64,000 nt of DNA from Cryobacterium sp. M96 (GCF_002929845.1 NZ_PJJS01000054.1:256332-320331), one strand, 5' to 3'. Positions 38,457 to 49,623 are shown, counted from the first letter of the stretch. Numbers and translations: made by a program. The notes: generated by a model not told the origin, from the sequence alone.

Positions 38457-40661
38457 TTGGAAACCTGGCCCGGTACTGCGTACCCGCTCGGAGCAACGTA
38501 CGACGGCAGCGGCACGAACTTTGCCCTGTTCAGCGGAGCCGCCCACCGCGTTGAGCTCTGCCTTTTCGACGAACAGGGCGTGGAGACCCGCATCGACGTG
38601 GTCGAATCCAGCGCGTTCATCTGGCACTGCTACCTGCCCCTGATCCAACCGGGACAGCGCTACGGCTACCGCGTGCACGGCGACTACAACCCCGCCGCGG
38701 GCAGCAGGGCGAACCCCAACAAGCTCCTGCTCGACCCCTATGCCAAGGCCACCTGCGGCACGATCGACTGGGACCAGTCCCTGTTCTCCTACAACTTCGG
38801 TGACCCGGATTCGCGTAACGACGAGGACTCCGCCCCGCACATGATGCTCGGCGTCGTCGTCAACCCGTTCTTCGACTGGGTGGGAGACCGGCCCCTGCGT
38901 ACGCCCTACAGCGCCTCCCTGATCTACGAGGCCCACGTGAAGGGCCTCACCAAGCTGCAGGATGCGGTACCGGAGGGCCAGCGCGGCACGTACGCCGGCG
39001 TGGCGCATCCGTCGGTCATTGACCACCTGCAGAAACTCGGCGTGACCGCGATCGAGCTGATGCCGGTGCACCAGTTCGTCAACGACGGCACCCTCGAGGA
39101 AAAGGGTCTGAACAACTACTGGGGTTACAACACCATCGGGTTCTTCGCCCCGCACAACGCGTATTCCTCCTCCGGTGACCTTGGCAACCAGGTGCAGGAA
39201 TTCAAGGGGATGGTTCGTTCTCTGCACGACGCTGGTATCGAGGTCATCCTCGACGTGGTCTATAACCACACCGCGGAGGGCAACCACCTCGGCCCGACGA
39301 TCTCGTTCAAGGGCATCGACAATGAGGCGTACTACCGGCTCATGGACGACGACAAGCGGTACTACATGGACTACACGGGCACCGGCAACACCCTGAACGT
39401 TCGTCACCCGCACTCGCTGCAGCTGATCATGGACTCGCTGCGCTACTGGGTTCTCGAGATGCACGTCGACGGCTTCCGGTTCGACCTGGCCTCGGCTCTG
39501 GCCCGGGACCTCTACGACGTCGACAAGCTCTCCACCTTTTTTGAACTGGTGCAGCAGGACCCGGTGGTGTCCCAGGTCAAGCTCATCGCCGAGCCGTGGG
39601 ACGTCGGCCCCGGTGGGTACCAGGTCGGCAACTTCCCGGCTCAGTGGACGGAATGGAACGGAAAGTACCGCGACACCGTGCGTGACTTCTGGCGCGGCGA
39701 ACCGTCGACGCTGGGCGAGTTCGCGTCGCGAATCACCGGTTCCGCCGACCTCTACGAGCACTCGGGCCGCCGCCCCGTCGCCTCGATCAACTTCGTCACC
39801 GCGCACGACGGGTTCAGCCTCTCCGACCTGGTCTCTTACAACGAGAAGCACAACGACGCCAACGGCGAGAACGGCCAGGACGGCGAATCGCACAACCGGT
39901 CCTGGAACTCCGGGGTCGAGGGGCCGACGGATGACCCGGAGGTCCTGGCATTACGGGCCCGGCAGCAACGCAACTACGTTGCCACCCTGCTCCTGTCGCA
40001 GGGTGTGCCGATGATCCTGCACGGCGATGAGCTCGGCCGAACGCAGAACGGCAACAACAACACCTACGCCCAGGACAATGAACTGAGCTGGATCCACTGG
40101 TCGGAGGCGGACCAGCCGCTGATCGAGTTCACGGCTGCCGTTTCCCGGCTGCGCCGCGAACACCCGACGTTCCGCCGCAGCAGCTTCTTCAACGGCCACC
40201 CCGGTCACCGCGCCGCGGGCGACCCGATGAGCGACCTTGTCTGGCTGACCCCCGACGGGCAGGAAATGCAACCCCAGGACTGGGACGAGCACCTGACGCG
40301 CACGGTCGCCATGTTCCTCAGCGGCGACGGCATCCGGGAGCGCGACGTCCGTGGCCAAATGGTGACCGACGTGAATTTCCTGGTCTGCTTCAACGCAGAC
40401 GCCGAGGATGTCGAGTTCACCCTGCCCCCGGCCGAATACGCCCCGGCGTGGGAGATCGTCGTCGACACGGCGGGCGAAGGCGCCGACGCGGTTCCGCGGC
40501 CCGCCGGGTCCCTGCACACGGTGACGTCGCGTTCCCTCGTCGTGCTGCGGGCGTATCACGCTCCGGAAACCACGCCGGACCACTCCGTCGCGGCCTCCCT
40601 GGCCGGGCTGATGACGGGGACGATCCCCGTGATCGACCCGGCCCACCTGGTCCAGCCGTGA
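38457..40661 (+). CDS. glgX: Glycogen debranching enzyme GlgX/TreX
   Basis: 734 residues from a TTG at 38457, chosen because GAGGAG lies about eight bases upstream; the open frame upstream lacks family features. An N-terminal CBM48 domain (YPLGATYDGSGTNFALFSG) precedes a GH13 barrel. Predicted catalytic residues are Asp343 (DGFRFDLAS), Glu379 (LIAEPWD) and Asp451 (TAHDGFS). The enzyme hydrolyses alpha-1,6 branch points in glycogen or maltodextrin, supplying linear chains for TreY. The treY start overlaps its stop (GTGA). Confidence 0.95.
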   Translation: METWPGTAYPLGATYDGSGTNFALFSGAAHRVELCLFDEQGVETRIDVVESSAFIWHCYLPLIQPGQRYGYRVHGDYNPAAGSRANPNKLLLDPYAKATCGTIDWDQSLFSYNFGDPDSRNDEDSAPHMMLGVVVNPFFDWVGDRPLRTPYSASLIYEAHVKGLTKLQDAVPEGQRGTYAGVAHPSVIDHLQKLGVTAIELMPVHQFVNDGTLEEKGLNNYWGYNTIGFFAPHNAYSSSGDLGNQVQEFKGMVRSLHDAGIEVILDVVYNHTAEGNHLGPTISFKGIDNEAYYRLMDDDKRYYMDYTGTGNTLNVRHPHSLQLIMDSLRYWVLEMHVDGFRFDLASALARDLYDVDKLSTFFELVQQDPVVSQVKLIAEPWDVGPGGYQVGNFPAQWTEWNGKYRDTVRDFWRGEPSTLGEFASRITGSADLYEHSGRRPVASINFVTAHDGFSLSDLVSYNEKHNDANGENGQDGESHNRSWNSGVEGPTDDPEVLALRARQQRNYVATLLLSQGVPMILHGDELGRTQNGNNNTYAQDNELSWIHWSEADQPLIEFTAAVSRLRREHPTFRRSSFFNGHPGHRAAGDPMSDLVWLTPDGQEMQPQDWDEHLTRTVAMFLSGDGIRERDVRGQMVTDVNFLVCFNADAEDVEFTLPPAEYAPAWEIVVDTAGEGADAVPRPAGSLHTVTSRSLVVLRAYHAPETTPDHSVAASLAGLMTGTIPVIDPAHLVQP

Positions 40662-43048
40662 AAATTCCGCTCACCACCTACCGTCTGCAGATCACGGCCG
40701 CGTTCGACCTGGCGGCCGCGGAAGGGGTGCTCGACTACCTGACCGAGTTGGGAGCGGACTGGCTCTACCTGTCCCCGCTGCTCGCTGCGGAAGAGGGCTC
40801 CGACCACGGCTACGACGTCGTCGACCACTCACGCATCGACCCGGTGCGGGGCGGAGCCGAGGCGCTCACCCGCTTGGCGGCGGCCGCGACGGATGCCGGG
40901 CGCGGCATCTTGGTGGACATCGTGCCCAACCACATGGGCGTCGCGACCCCGCACCGCAACCTCTGGTGGTGGAACCTGCTCCAGCACGGCCCCGCCTCGC
41001 GCTACGCGGAGGCCTTCGACGTGGACTGGGCCGCGAACGGCGACCGAATCCTGCTGCCCGTGCTCGGCGACGACGCGGACGGAATGAGCGAACTCGACCG
41101 CCTCCAGGTGGTCGGCGACGAGCTGCACTACTACGACAACCGGTTCCCGCTCGCCCCGGGCAGCGCCGACGGCGGCGCAGACGCCCGCGTCGTGCACGCC
41201 CGGCAGCACTACGAACTCGTCAACTGGGGCCGCGCGGACGCGCAGCTGAACTACCGTCGGTTCTTCTCCGTGAACACCCTGGCCGGCCTCCGGGTCGAGG
41301 TGCCGTGGGTCTTCGACGAATCCCACCGGGAGATCGTGCGCTGGGTGCAGGACGGCCTCGTGCACGGGCTGCGGGTCGACCACCCCGACGGTCTCGCCGA
41401 CCCGGGCGGCTACCTCGACCGGTTGCGGGATGCCACCGACGGAGCCTACGTGCTCGTCGAGAAGATCCTCGAGGGTGACGAACAGCTGCCGACCAGCTGG
41501 GCCACCGCCGGCACGACCGGGTACGACGCCCTCGCCGACTTCGACCGGCTGCTCGTCGACCCGGCCGGGCAGGGCGCGCTCGACGCACTCGAGGCCCGGC
41601 TGCAGGCCGAGGCCGCGGCGCTGACCGGTGACGCGCCGCCGGCGGACTGGGCCGACCTGGTGCACGCGCGGAAGCGCGTCATCGCGGACCGCACCCTCCA
41701 GGCCGAGGTCGTGCGCCTGGCCCGACTGGTCCCCGGCGGCGACGCCACCACCGAACTGACCACGGTCGACGCCCTGGCCGAACTCCTGGCCTGCTTCCCG
41801 GTCTACCGCTCCTACCTCCCGGTGGGCATCGACGAGCTGCGCCACGCTGGCGTCGAGGCGGCTCGCCACCGGCCCGACCTCGGCCCCGCGATCGAGGCTC
41901 TGCTTCCGTTGCTCGGCGACCCGGGACATCCGCTGGCCGTGCGCTTCCAGCAGACCTCGGGCATGGTGATGGCCAAGGGTGTCGAGGACACCGCGTACTA
42001 CCGCTTCAGCCGGCTCACCTCGCTGAACGAGGTCGGCGCCGACCCGGGGGAGTTCGCGGTCGACCTGGCCGAGTTCCACCGTCGCCAGCAGACCCGTCAG
42101 GCCACCTTCCCGGCCTCGTTGACGACCCTTTCCACCCACGACACCAAGCGCAGTGAGGATGTGCGCGCCCGGATCTCGGTGCTGGCCGAGATCCCGGCCG
42201 AATGGGAGAGCACCCTGCGCACCCTGCGCGCGACCGCGCCCCTCGGCGACGCCCCGTTCGAGAACCTGCTCTGGCAGGCCATCGTCGGATCGTGGCCGGC
42301 CACACCGGAACGCCTCATCGCCTACGCGGAGAAGGCGGCTCGGGAAGCCGGAACGTCGACCACCTGGACCAGCCAGAACGCGGAGTTCGAGACGGCGATG
42401 CGCGGCCTCGTGACCGCCTCTTTCAACGACCCGGCAGTCACGCAGACGCTCACCGCGTTCGTCGACCGGGTGCGCCAGGCGGGCTGGAGCAACGCGCTCT
42501 CGAACAAGCTCGTGCAGCTGACGGCCCCCGGAGTGCCCGACGTCTACCAGGGCAGCGAGCTATGGGACACCTCCCTCGTCGACCCCGACAACCGCCGCCC
42601 GGTCGACTACGACCTGCGGCGCGGCTACCTGGCCCGGGTGCAGGACGGCTGGCTGCCGCCCGTCGACGAGACCGGCGCCGCGAAACTTCTGGTCACCACG
42701 CGCGCCCTCCGGCTGCGCCGCGACCAGCCCGAACGTTTCTACCGGCACAGTCCGGTCCCCGCGTTCGGCGCCGCCGCCGACCACGTGATCGCTTTCGACC
42801 GCGGCGGCGCGGTCACCATCGCCACCCGGCTGCCGCTCGGGCTCGCGGCCGCGGGCGGCTGGGGAGATACGATCGTGGTCTTGGCCGGCGGGCCGGTCGT
42901 CGATCTGCTGACCGGGGAACGCCACCCCGGCGCATCCGTCAGCGTGGCCGCCCTGCTGGGGCGCTACCCGGTGGCCCTGCTGGTGCCGGCCGACGACGCC
43001 GACCCGACCCGCACGACCGACCTGGAAGGTGCCGACCATGCCCGCTGA
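40658..43048 (+). CDS. treY: Maltooligosyl trehalose synthase
   Basis: 796 residues from the GTG at 40658 (GTGA overlap with glgX). [36 protein letters not shown] and [20 protein letters not shown] open the GH13 barrel; [20 protein letters not shown] carries the nucleophile and [15 protein letters not shown] the acid/base. It turns the reducing end of a maltodextrin into a trehalose unit. It works with TreZ, encoded next, in the TreY-TreZ route to trehalose. Confidence 0.95.
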   Translation: MKIPLTTYRLQITAAFDLAAAEGVLDYLTELGADWLYLSPLLAAEEGSDHGYDVVDHSRIDPVRGGAEALTRLAAAATDAGRGILVDIVPNHMGVATPHRNLWWWNLLQHGPASRYAEAFDVDWAANGDRILLPVLGDDADGMSELDRLQVVGDELHYYDNRFPLAPGSADGGADARVVHARQHYELVNWGRADAQLNYRRFFSVNTLAGLRVEVPWVFDESHREIVRWVQDGLVHGLRVDHPDGLADPGGYLDRLRDATDGAYVLVEKILEGDEQLPTSWATAGTTGYDALADFDRLLVDPAGQGALDALEARLQAEAAALTGDAPPADWADLVHARKRVIADRTLQAEVVRLARLVPGGDATTELTTVDALAELLACFPVYRSYLPVGIDELRHAGVEAARHRPDLGPAIEALLPLLGDPGHPLAVRFQQTSGMVMAKGVEDTAYYRFSRLTSLNEVGADPGEFAVDLAEFHRRQQTRQATFPASLTTLSTHDTKRSEDVRARISVLAEIPAEWESTLRTLRATAPLGDAPFENLLWQAIVGSWPATPERLIAYAEKAAREAGTSTTWTSQNAEFETAMRGLVTASFNDPAVTQTLTAFVDRVRQAGWSNALSNKLVQLTAPGVPDVYQGSELWDTSLVDPDNRRPVDYDLRRGYLARVQDGWLPPVDETGAAKLLVTTRALRLRRDQPERFYRHSPVPAFGAAADHVIAFDRGGAVTIATRLPLGLAAAGGWGDTIVVLAGGPVVDLLTGERHPGASVSVAALLGRYPVALLVPADDADPTRTTDLEGADHAR

Positions 43049-44810
43049 ATTCAAAGTCTGGGCTCCCAACGCATCGGCCCTGGCGGTCGAACTCGCCGAC
43101 CAGACCGTGCCGATGACCCCGCAGGGCGACGGATGGTGGCACGCACCCCGTCCGCTGACCGAGCCCGCCGAGGGCCGTGCCGATCAGCCCGTCGACTACG
43201 GCTTTTTGATCGACGGTCAGGGGCCCTTCCCCGACCCCTGCTCCCGGCACCAGCCGAACGGCGTGCACGCGAAGAGCCGCACGTTCGATCCCGGCGCGCA
43301 CGTCTGGCAGGACAGCGCCTGGACCGGCCGCCAGCTGGCCGGCAGCACGATCTATGAGCTGCACCTCGGCACCTTCACCACGGAGGGCACCCTCGACGCC
43401 GCGGCGGGCCGGCTGGCCCACCTGGCCTCGATCGGCGTCGACTTCGTGGAGCTGCTCCCGGTCAATGCCTTCAACGGCACCCACAACTGGGGCTACGACG
43501 GGGTGCTCTGGTACGCCGTGCACGAGGGCTACGGCGGACCGGCTGCCTACCAACGGTTCGTGGACGCCTGTCACCAGGCCGGAATCGGCGTCATCCAGGA
43601 CGTGGTCTACAACCACCTCGGCCCGAGCGGCAACTACCTGCCGCAGTTCGGTCCGTACCTGAACGAGAGGGGCGACACGGGCTGGGGCTCCTCTCTCAAC
43701 CTCGACGGCGCCGACTCCGACCCGGTGCGCCGCTACATCATCGACAACGCCCTGATGTGGCTGGGCGACTACCACGTCGACGGACTCAGGCTGGATGCGG
43801 TGCACGCCCTGCGGGACGACCACGCCCTGCACCTGCTCGAGGAACTCGCCGCCGACGTCGATGTGTTGAGCGCCACCCGCGGGCGTCCGCTCACCCTGAT
43901 CGCCGAATCGGACCTCAACGACCCGCGTCTGATCACGCCGCGGGACGCCGGCGGCTACGGGCTCACCGGCCAGTGGAGCGACGACTTCCACCACGCCGTG
44001 CACGTGGCGGTCACCGGCGAGACCACCGGCTACTACGCCGACTTCGAGCCGCTCAGCGCCCTCGCGAAGGTGCTCACCCACGGGTTCTTCCACGACGGCA
44101 CCTTCTCCAGCTTCCGCGGGCGCACCCACGGTCGGCCGATCGACACCGCACGGATGCCGGCCTGGCGCCTCGTCGTCAACAACCAGAACCACGACCAGAT
44201 CGGCAACCGGGCCACGGGCGACCGCCTCAGTGCGACCCTCGACTCCGGGCAGCTGGCGATCGCCGCCACCCTGACCCTGCTCGGCCCGTTCACGCCCATG
44301 CTGTTCATGGGCGAGGAGTGGGGGGCGAGCACACCCTGGCAGTTCTTCACGTCGCATCCGGAACCCGAACTCGGCGAGGCCGTCCGCACGGGCCGGATCG
44401 GCGAGTTCGCGCGCATGGGCTGGGACCCGGCCGTGGTGCCCGACCCGCAGGACCCGGCCACGTTCGAGCGGTCGGTGCTGGACTGGGCTGAGGTTTCCCA
44501 ACCGGCCCACGCGCGCCTGCTCGATTTCTACCGGGCTCTGGGCTGGCTGCGGCGTTCCCGTCCGGACATCACGGACCCGCGCTTCGGCCGGGTCGCGGTC
44601 GACGTCGACGATAACGAGCGGTGGCTGCGGCTCTGCCGCGGCGACACCGAAATCCTGGTCAACCTGGGCACGGAGGCTCGTGACGTGCCGACGGATGCCC
44701 CGGCGCTACTGGCATCCTTCGCCGCCGTCGGCGACGCGGTCCAGTCTCGCACGCCCACCGCGGTCACCCTCGCACCGCACTCCGTCGCCGTGTTCGGCGC
44801 CTCCGAGTAG
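43038..44810 (+). CDS. treZ: Maltooligosyl trehalose trehalohydrolase
   Basis: 590 residues from the ATG at 43038 (GGAAGG eight bases upstream), overlapping the treY end by 11 bp. [16 protein letters not shown] is the N-terminal CBM48-like domain; [40 protein letters not shown] and [13 protein letters not shown] are typical of TreZ. Predicted nucleophile is Asp253 ([12 protein letters not shown]) and acid/base Glu290 ([11 protein letters not shown]). It releases free trehalose from maltooligosyl trehalose. The glgX-treY-treZ operon supports osmotic, cold and drying tolerance and carbon storage. Confidence 0.95.
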   Translation: MPAEFKVWAPNASALAVELADQTVPMTPQGDGWWHAPRPLTEPAEGRADQPVDYGFLIDGQGPFPDPCSRHQPNGVHAKSRTFDPGAHVWQDSAWTGRQLAGSTIYELHLGTFTTEGTLDAAAGRLAHLASIGVDFVELLPVNAFNGTHNWGYDGVLWYAVHEGYGGPAAYQRFVDACHQAGIGVIQDVVYNHLGPSGNYLPQFGPYLNERGDTGWGSSLNLDGADSDPVRRYIIDNALMWLGDYHVDGLRLDAVHALRDDHALHLLEELAADVDVLSATRGRPLTLIAESDLNDPRLITPRDAGGYGLTGQWSDDFHHAVHVAVTGETTGYYADFEPLSALAKVLTHGFFHDGTFSSFRGRTHGRPIDTARMPAWRLVVNNQNHDQIGNRATGDRLSATLDSGQLAIAATLTLLGPFTPMLFMGEEWGASTPWQFFTSHPEPELGEAVRTGRIGEFARMGWDPAVVPDPQDPATFERSVLDWAEVSQPAHARLLDFYRALGWLRRSRPDITDPRFGRVAVDVDDNERWLRLCRGDTEILVNLGTEARDVPTDAPALLASFAAVGDAVQSRTPTAVTLAPHSVAVFGASE

Positions 44811-44841
44811 CCCGCAGTCAACGTTCCCCAGGGCCTCGTGC

Positions 44842-44911
44842 CTCGCGGCGCACCCTACGGAAACTGGCGCACGTTACACCGTGCGCCAGTTTCTCCAACC
44901 TGCGCCGCGAG
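44842..44911. repeat. Nested palindrome between convergent treZ and dehydrogenase genes
   Basis: Inner arms AAACTGGCGCAC (44861-44872) and GTGCGCCAGTTT (44881-44892) are perfect with an 8-base loop. Outer arms CTCGCGGCGCA (44842-44852) and TGCGCCGCGAG (44901-44911) are also perfect, separated from the inner stem by eight bases on each side. The 70-base unit would fold as one long hairpin with a symmetric internal loop. It is well placed to end transcripts in both directions, but lacks a U run. Confidence 0.85.
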
Positions 44912-44936
44912 TGGGCAGAGCTCAGACGGCGCCCGA

Positions 44937-47846
44937 CTATGCCAGGTGGGATGCGGCGGCGTCCGGATCGTCGGCGTCGGGCCGCGTCACCTCTTCCAGC
45001 AGCTCGAGCACGTGGCGGTATTCCTTGCCGGTGGCCCGGGTCAGCCCGAGCTCACAGGTGCGGTTGCACGACGCGAATGCCGTGGCGTCCATCGTCGCGA
45101 CATCGGCCGCCTGCGCCCGGGTGGCGGATTCTGTCAGCTCGGGATGCAGCATGCCGCGGTCCCCGGCGAAGCCGCAGCAGCCCCAGTTATCCGGCACCTG
45201 CACCCTCTCGGCCACCCCGCCGGCCAGGGTCTGCAGGGAGTCGTTGATGCCCATCCGAGTGGAAGAACACGTGGGGTGCAGCGCGAGCGAATCGATCTTC
45301 TGGTACTCGGGCAGTGACGGCAGGATGCGTTCGGCCGCGAACTGCACGGCGTCGACCACCCGCAGGCGCGGCTCGTTCTGGTCACCCTCGATGGTCGTCC
45401 GCAGCCCCTCGGTGCAGGAGGAGGCGTCGCAGATGATGGCGAGCTCGCCGTTCCGGGTCGCCGTGCGCAGCGCCGCGAGGGTTTTGGCCCGCATGGTCGC
45501 TTCGCCGGTCTTCAGCCCCTTCGACGACCACGGCGTGCCGCAGCAGAGCCCGTCGATGCCCGCGGGCACGACGAGGGTGATGCCGGCCCGGTCGCAGAGC
45601 TGCTCGAAGCTGACCTGCACCCCGGGCGTGCCCGCGGTGGCCGGACCGAACATGGTCTGCACGCAGGCCGGGAAGTAGACGGCTTCCGGCGCCAGGGCCG
45701 GCACCGGGCGGGAGCGTCCGCCGCCGCCGCCAGGCAGCTCGCTCGAGTAGAGCGGCAGCGTGTCGGTGCCGAGCACGGCTCGGCCGAGCTTGTTGGGCAC
45801 CATCAGTACCGGGGCCGGGATCTTGCGCACCACAGTGAGGGCCAGCCCGGCGCCGCGGGTGACCGCACCCCAGTTCTTGGCCGCGGTGTTCCAGACGCCG
45901 TTGATCAGCGGTCCGGTCTCGCCGCGCCGGATCTGCTTCATCATGGTGCCGGTGTTGATGTTGACCGGGCAGGCGGTCTGGCACATGCCGTCGACCGCGC
46001 AGGTCTCCACGCCGTCGTAGACGAAGTCCTTCTCCAGCTCGGCGGCCAGAGCCAGGTCACCGCTCCGGCGGGCCTGTTCGATGGCGCGCAGGGTGACGAT
46101 GCGCTGGCGGGGGGTCAGGGTCAGGTCCCGGCTGGGGCAGACGGGTTCGCAGTAGCCGCAGGAGACGCAGCTGTCGACCACCTCGGCGACGGGCGGCACC
46201 AGCTTGATGTCACGAAGGTGAACCTCAGGGTCGTCGTTCATCAGCACGCCGGGGTTGAGCATCCCGGCGGGGTCGAACAGCACCTTGAGCTGCCGCATGA
46301 CTTCGTAGAGCTCGTCGCCGTACTGGCGCCGCACATACGGAGCCATCACCCGGCCGGTGCCGTGCTCGGCCTTGAGCGAGCCGCCCTCGCCGAGCACCAG
46401 GTCCACCATGTCCTCGGTGAAGGCGCTGTAGCGCTCTAGCTCGGTTGTGCCGGTGAAACCGTCGGTGAGCATGAAGTGGATGTTGCCGTCCTTGGCATGG
46501 CCGAAGATCACGCTATTGCGGTAGCTGTACTTGTCGAACAGACGGATCAGCTCCACGCAGGTGCGGCCGAGCGCGGCCACCGGCACGACGACGTCCTCGA
46601 GCAGCGCCGTGGTGCCCTGCGGGCGGGCGCCGGCGACGGATGCGTAGAGCCCCTTCCGCAGATGCCACAGCTGGGCACGGGTCGCAGAGTCCGCGCTGAA
46701 CTTCACCGGGGCGCTGAGCCCGAGCCCCGGCATAATAGTCAGGCCCGCGCGCTGGAGCTCCTGCAGCGATTCGGGGTTGTCGGTCTGGTACTCCATCAGG
46801 AGGGCGGCGTGGTCGCGCACCGCGAGGTCGCGCACGACCGGGGGTACGTCGTCCAGGCCCTGGCCGACCTTGAGCGACAGGGCGTCCATCAGCTCCAGGG
46901 TGGCCGCCCCGGTGCCCACCAGGGCAGGCAGGGCCGCGTTGGCGGTCTCCAGGTCCGGGAAGACCAGCAGGCCGGTGACCGTGTGGGTCGGCCGCGGGAC
47001 GGTGCGGAAGACCGCCTCCGCGACGAACCCGAGGGTGCCCTCGCTGCCCACGATCAGGTGCGCCAGGATGTCGACGGGCCGGTCGAAGTCCAGCAGGGAG
47101 TTCAGGCCGTAGCCCATGGTGTTTTTCATCGAGAACTGGTGACGGATGGTCGAGACGGAGGCCGGGTTGCCGGCAACCCGCTTGGCGAGGCGCAGCAGGC
47201 CCTCGTGCAGCTCGGGTTCGAGGGCGCGGAGGCGCGCATCGGCATCCGCCGCCCCGGTGTCGACGACGGTGCCGCTGGGCAGCACCACCGTGACCGATTC
47301 CAGGGTCTGGTAGGCGTTGTCGACGGTGCCGCAGGCCATACCGGAGGAGTTGTTGGCCACGACGCCGCCGATGGTGCAGGCGGATTCGCTCGCCGGGTCC
47401 GGGCCGAATTTGCGGCCGTACTGCGCCAGGCGGGCGTTCAGGGCGCGCACGGTGACGCCGGGCTGAACCCGCACCCGGGCGCCGTTGTCCTGCACCTCGA
47501 TCTGTTTGAAGTTGCGGCGCACGTCGACGAGCACGCCGTCGGTGAGCGCCTGGCCGCTCAGGCTGGTACCGCCGGAGCGGAACGTGAGCGGCACACCCTG
47601 CGTCCGACTGGCGCGCAGCAGCTTGCCGACCTCGTCCGCGTTGGCGGCCACGACGACCGCCTGCGGCACCAGCAGGAAGTGCGAGGCGTCGTGGGCGTTG
47701 GCGTGCAGGTCGATCGCCCGAGTCTTCACCTGGGCCGGGTCGGACACCGCGGCGCGGAGGGCACCCAGCATCCCGGCGGATGCAGGCACCGCTGTGGGAC
47801 CGGAGACGGTCGCCGAGGGGGTGACCACCGTGCCGCGGCGGGCCAT
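44937..47846 (-). CDS. FAD-binding and (4Fe-4S) oxidoreductase, D-lactate dehydrogenase type
   Basis: 969 residues from the ATG at 47846, which shares its A with the permease stop (TAATG). The first part is a PCMH-type FAD domain (PLTFRSGGTSLSGQAL, ACTIGGVVANNSSGMACG, HLIVGSEGTLGFV). The FAD-oxidase C-terminal domain follows, with GHAKDGNIHFML and EHGTGRVMAPYV. Two 4Fe-4S motifs are present (CVSCGYCEPVCP and CAVDGMCQTACPVN), then CCG domains (LCCGTPWSSKG, GCCGFAGDRGM) as in GlpC/LutA. Such fused enzymes oxidise D-lactate or related 2-hydroxy acids and pass electrons to quinone. Co-transcription with the lactate permease supports that substrate. Confidence 0.92.
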   Translation of the reverse strand: MARRGTVVTPSATVSGPTAVPASAGMLGALRAAVSDPAQVKTRAIDLHANAHDASHFLLVPQAVVVAANADEVGKLLRASRTQGVPLTFRSGGTSLSGQALTDGVLVDVRRNFKQIEVQDNGARVRVQPGVTVRALNARLAQYGRKFGPDPASESACTIGGVVANNSSGMACGTVDNAYQTLESVTVVLPSGTVVDTGAADADARLRALEPELHEGLLRLAKRVAGNPASVSTIRHQFSMKNTMGYGLNSLLDFDRPVDILAHLIVGSEGTLGFVAEAVFRTVPRPTHTVTGLLVFPDLETANAALPALVGTGAATLELMDALSLKVGQGLDDVPPVVRDLAVRDHAALLMEYQTDNPESLQELQRAGLTIMPGLGLSAPVKFSADSATRAQLWHLRKGLYASVAGARPQGTTALLEDVVVPVAALGRTCVELIRLFDKYSYRNSVIFGHAKDGNIHFMLTDGFTGTTELERYSAFTEDMVDLVLGEGGSLKAEHGTGRVMAPYVRRQYGDELYEVMRQLKVLFDPAGMLNPGVLMNDDPEVHLRDIKLVPPVAEVVDSCVSCGYCEPVCPSRDLTLTPRQRIVTLRAIEQARRSGDLALAAELEKDFVYDGVETCAVDGMCQTACPVNINTGTMMKQIRRGETGPLINGVWNTAAKNWGAVTRGAGLALTVVRKIPAPVLMVPNKLGRAVLGTDTLPLYSSELPGGGGGRSRPVPALAPEAVYFPACVQTMFGPATAGTPGVQVSFEQLCDRAGITLVVPAGIDGLCCGTPWSSKGLKTGEATMRAKTLAALRTATRNGELAIICDASSCTEGLRTTIEGDQNEPRLRVVDAVQFAAERILPSLPEYQKIDSLALHPTCSSTRMGINDSLQTLAGGVAERVQVPDNWGCCGFAGDRGMLHPELTESATRAQAADVATMDATAFASCNRTCELGLTRATGKEYRHVLELLEEVTRPDADDPDAAASHLA

Positions 47847-49510
47847 TACGGCACCATCCAGCCGAGGACCGGGGTGGACTGCAGCACGATCAGGACCGTG
47901 ATCAGCACGAGGAGCCCCAGGCTCCATCCGACGAGCTTGCGGAAGAGCAGGCTCTCCGCACCCACCAGGCCGACGGCGGCGGCCGCCACGGCCAGGTTCT
48001 GCAGCGAGAGCATCTTGCCGAGCACACCGGCCGACGAGTTGGCGGCGGCCATCAGCACAGGCGACAGGCCGGTCGCGTTGGCGGCGGTGACCTGCAGCTG
48101 CCCGAAGAGCGCGTTGGACGAGGTGTCGGAGCCGGTCAGGGCCACGCCGATCCATCCGATCAGGGGGGAGATCACGGCGAAGAATACGCCGGCGGTGGCC
48201 AGGTAGGCGCCGAGGGAGGCGGTCTGGCCGGACAGGTTCATCACGAACGAGAGGGCGAGCACGGCGGTAACGGTGACGATGGTCCAGCGCAGCTGCACGA
48301 GGGTGTCGCCGTAGATCTTGAGGCCCTGGCGGAACGAGACCTTGTAGAGCGCCATGGTGAGCAGGCCGGAGAAAAGCAGCAGGGTGCCGGTGGCCTTGAA
48401 GTGGTCGAGCTTGAACATCGTGGCCGGAACCGGGTCGCCGGCGGCGTCGGTCACGTTCAGTCCGGGCCAGGCGAAGGTGACGCTGCCCACGACGCTGAGC
48501 CAGGCCTTGATGGCCGGGATCTGCGCGATCGAGAAGATGCCCATGATGATCAGGTACGGGGCGATGGCCTTCCACACCTGGCGCGGTTCCGGGCGGGTGT
48601 TGTCGTTCAGGTCAGGGCTGTCGGCAGAGCGTCGCGCCGACTTGAGCGCGGTGGTGGGGGTGCTGCGCATGGCGGATGCGGGGACCGCGGCGCCCACGGT
48701 CGTGCTCACCAGGTTCTCGGCACCGGACAGTTCGACGTCGTCGTTCAGTCCCATGGATTCGGCCGGCTGCCAGAAGCGCAGCATGACCAGGACGGCGGCC
48801 ACGGTGGCGACGGCGGCCACGACATCCGTCAGCTCGACGGCGAAGAAGTTGGCGGTGACGAACTGGGCCAGTCCGAAGACGAGTCCGGCGACCACGGCCA
48901 CCGGCCAGGTCTGCTTGACGCCGCGCTTGCCGTCGACGATGAAAACGAGGATCAGCGGAACGATCACGGCGATGAACGGCGTCTGGCGGCCGGCCATCGA
49001 CGCGAGGTCCTGGATCGGCAGGCCGGTGACGCCGTTGAGGGCGATGATCGGGGCGGCCATGGCACCGAACGCCACCGGGGCCGTGTTGGCCAGCAGCGAC
49101 ACCATGGCGGATTTGAGGGGTTTCATGCCCGCGGCCATCAGCATGGCGGCGGAAATGGCAACCGGGGCGCCGAATCCGGCGAGGGACTCGAGTAGTGCGC
49201 CGAAGCAGAAGGCGATCAGGATGGCCAGGATACGCAGGTCGTTGGAGATGGAGCGAATGGTGCGGCCCAGCACCTCGAACCAGGGGGTGGCCACGGTGAG
49301 CTTGTAGATCCACAACGCGTTGACCAGAATCCAGAGAATCGGGAAGAGGCCGTAGAAGACGCCGGCGGCCGTGGCGCTCAGCGCTTGGCCGACCGGCATC
49401 TGCCAGCCGACGACGGCGAGCACGACCGAGAGGAGCAGGCTGACCAGAGCCGCCTTGTGCGCCTTGACCCGGAACACGCCGAGAAGGACGAACAGGAGAA
49501 TCAGCGGCAA
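47846..49510 (-). CDS. lctP: L-lactate permease family transporter (LctP)
   Basis: 554 residues from a TTG at 49510, the first start available in this frame. It has twelve or more membrane helices, and FCFGALLESLAGFGAPVAISAAML is the LctP signature. It should import lactate or glycolate with protons. The usual N-terminus is missing: codons before the TTG read FQQILDPILGSLVLSAICAA, as expected for LctP, but no start codon is in frame. A GTG at 49584 would give VETPIFQQ if one more C were present in the CCC at 49575-49577. A 1-base loss (real or a read error) is therefore likely. The dehydrogenase gene follows with a TAATG overlap. Confidence 0.88.
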   Translation of the reverse strand: MPLILLFVLLGVFRVKAHKAALVSLLLSVVLAVVGWQMPVGQALSATAAGVFYGLFPILWILVNALWIYKLTVATPWFEVLGRTIRSISNDLRILAILIAFCFGALLESLAGFGAPVAISAAMLMAAGMKPLKSAMVSLLANTAPVAFGAMAAPIIALNGVTGLPIQDLASMAGRQTPFIAVIVPLILVFIVDGKRGVKQTWPVAVVAGLVFGLAQFVTANFFAVELTDVVAAVATVAAVLVMLRFWQPAESMGLNDDVELSGAENLVSTTVGAAVPASAMRSTPTTALKSARRSADSPDLNDNTRPEPRQVWKAIAPYLIIMGIFSIAQIPAIKAWLSVVGSVTFAWPGLNVTDAAGDPVPATMFKLDHFKATGTLLLFSGLLTMALYKVSFRQGLKIYGDTLVQLRWTIVTVTAVLALSFVMNLSGQTASLGAYLATAGVFFAVISPLIGWIGVALTGSDTSSNALFGQLQVTAANATGLSPVLMAAANSSAGVLGKMLSLQNLAVAAAAVGLVGAESLLFRKLVGWSLGLLVLITVLIVLQSTPVLGWMVP

Positions 49511-49623
49511 TGCGGCGCAGATGGCCGACAGGACGAGGGATCCAAGGATCGGATCGAGTATCTGTTGAAAGATTGGGTCTCCACACTGAGGTCGTGGTCA
49601 CGCCGTCGTGACACTTCATCAGT

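Noticed and set aside
46476..48206. A 576-codon plus-strand frame across the dehydrogenase and permease genes
   Set aside because: Spans two recognised genes on the other strand and shows no domain.
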